Shown piece after piece: positions 56,823 to 57,203 of a DNA stretch of 57,203 bases. Source of the DNA: Pseudomonas nicosulfuronedens (lineage in GTDB: Bacteria > Pseudomonadota > Gammaproteobacteria > Pseudomonadales > Pseudomonadaceae); the NCBI RefSeq assembly GCF_005877905.1, contig NZ_SWDV01000046.1, positions 1 through 57,203 of the forward strand, in the 5' to 3' direction. The position numbers and the translations under genes were made by a program. Numbering within the stretch: the first letter of the stretch is position 1; every line of letters starts with the position of its first letter. The notes beneath the pieces are model-generated. The model saw only the letters and a list, made by a program, of their open reading frames with translations, ran no database searches and was not told where the DNA came from.

Positions 56823-57203
56823 CTATCCAGGGTGCAGGCAAACATTATCTGAATTCGCCCCCCCCTGAATCAGCGCGCTATCGGAGCACTAATACCTACA
56901 TCTGGAAGTCTGAAAGCAATTCAGCATCTACGAGTTCAGGATGTTTGCATCAGTGATTTCGTACATAGCTGCCATCATGATCCCTATAGCCTGGCGGTCC
57001 TCTGCCACGCTATATGAGCACTGAGCAAAGAGGTTCACCTCGCGAGCGCACCCGACACATTGCCCGCCAGCGTGTAAGCGCTCTGTGTAAGCACCCTGTT
57101 ACTCATAGTCATACTGCACCTGCCTACTAGTGGAAACAGGAAGCCGCCTAGCTCGCGGCTCTCCGTCGGGTACTGGCCAAATATCTGGAGCCACTGTCGC
57201 CAT
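56823..57203. other. Gene-free right flank with possible mobile-element end
   Basis: This 381-base stretch has lower GC than the rest and no gene that I recognise. At 57074 there is GTAAGCGCTCTGTGTAAGC, with two TGTAAGC repeats nine bases apart, resembling the GTAA-starting ends of IS66-type elements. On the minus strand a frame that runs in from the right edge (ATG at 57203) ends at a TAA at 57099 after 34 codons (MATVAPDIWPVPDG...); it may be the end of a gene beyond the window. The identity of either is not established. Confidence 0.35.

Overview
The window is high-GC DNA from a Pseudomonas of the P. aeruginosa group, in the P. nitroreducens / P. citronellolis / P. knackmussii direction. 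This rests on protein content and on gene order that matches, from memory, the P. aeruginosa order lptG-lptF-pepA-holC-hypothetical-valS at the left and pcs-amino-acid-binding protein-carboxylesterase-acyl-CoA synthetase-rhlB-dauB-dauA-dauR at the right. It is core chromosome with accessory genes between the two conserved blocks. No rRNA, tRNA, CRISPR array, prophage or complete insertion sequence was seen.

Left block (1-10.8 kb): a membrane CSS-EAL c-di-GMP phosphodiesterase and an RDD protein, the LPS-export permeases lptF/lptG, divergent leucyl aminopeptidase pepA, DNA polymerase III chi (holC), a small acidic protein, valS and an SRPBCC protein. Middle-left (10.8-24 kb): secreted M14 carboxypeptidase diverging from a ThDP enzyme; an SLC13 permease with RCK_C domains; a small winged-helix protein, a TVP38-like membrane protein and the 23S rRNA methyltransferase rlmF; an MFS exporter diverging from a LysR regulator; an isochorismatase-fold hydrolase diverging from a dienelactone hydrolase/NTF2 fusion; and an exported hypothetical protein.

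Middle-right (24-40 kb): a Dps ferritin with a long histone-H1-like Lys-Ala-Pro tail, sbcD-sbcC, an InaA/WaaP-like kinase, a membrane-anchored orphan TAXI binding protein, the nucleoid protein yejK, an unrecognised 302-residue protein, a DUF4344-type metalloprotease, two GSTs, a GIY-YIG protein, an NTF2-like protein, a GlxA-type AraC regulator and phosphatidylcholine synthase (pcs). Right block (40-57 kb): the polar amino acid ABC system aapJQMP, a carboxylesterase, an acyl-CoA synthetase, a degenerate-CRP/GGDEF diguanylate cyclase, an M19 dipeptidase, RhlB with a long basic disordered N-terminus, a chemoreceptor, and dauB-dauA-dauR for D-arginine use. The last 380 bases hold no gene I recognise and may include the end of a mobile element.

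Short palindromic repeats recur between genes: six copies of a GTAGGAGCGAGC-type REP pair and two other palindromes that also begin with GTAGG. No repeat-associated tyrosine transposase lies in the window. The most interesting points are the tailed Dps, the TAXI protein with no TRAP membrane partners, the GGDEF protein whose CRP-like domain lacks the phosphate-binding arginine, the shared GTAGG foot of three unrelated palindromes (one of which supplies the rlmF stop codon), and the possible IS boundary at the right edge.
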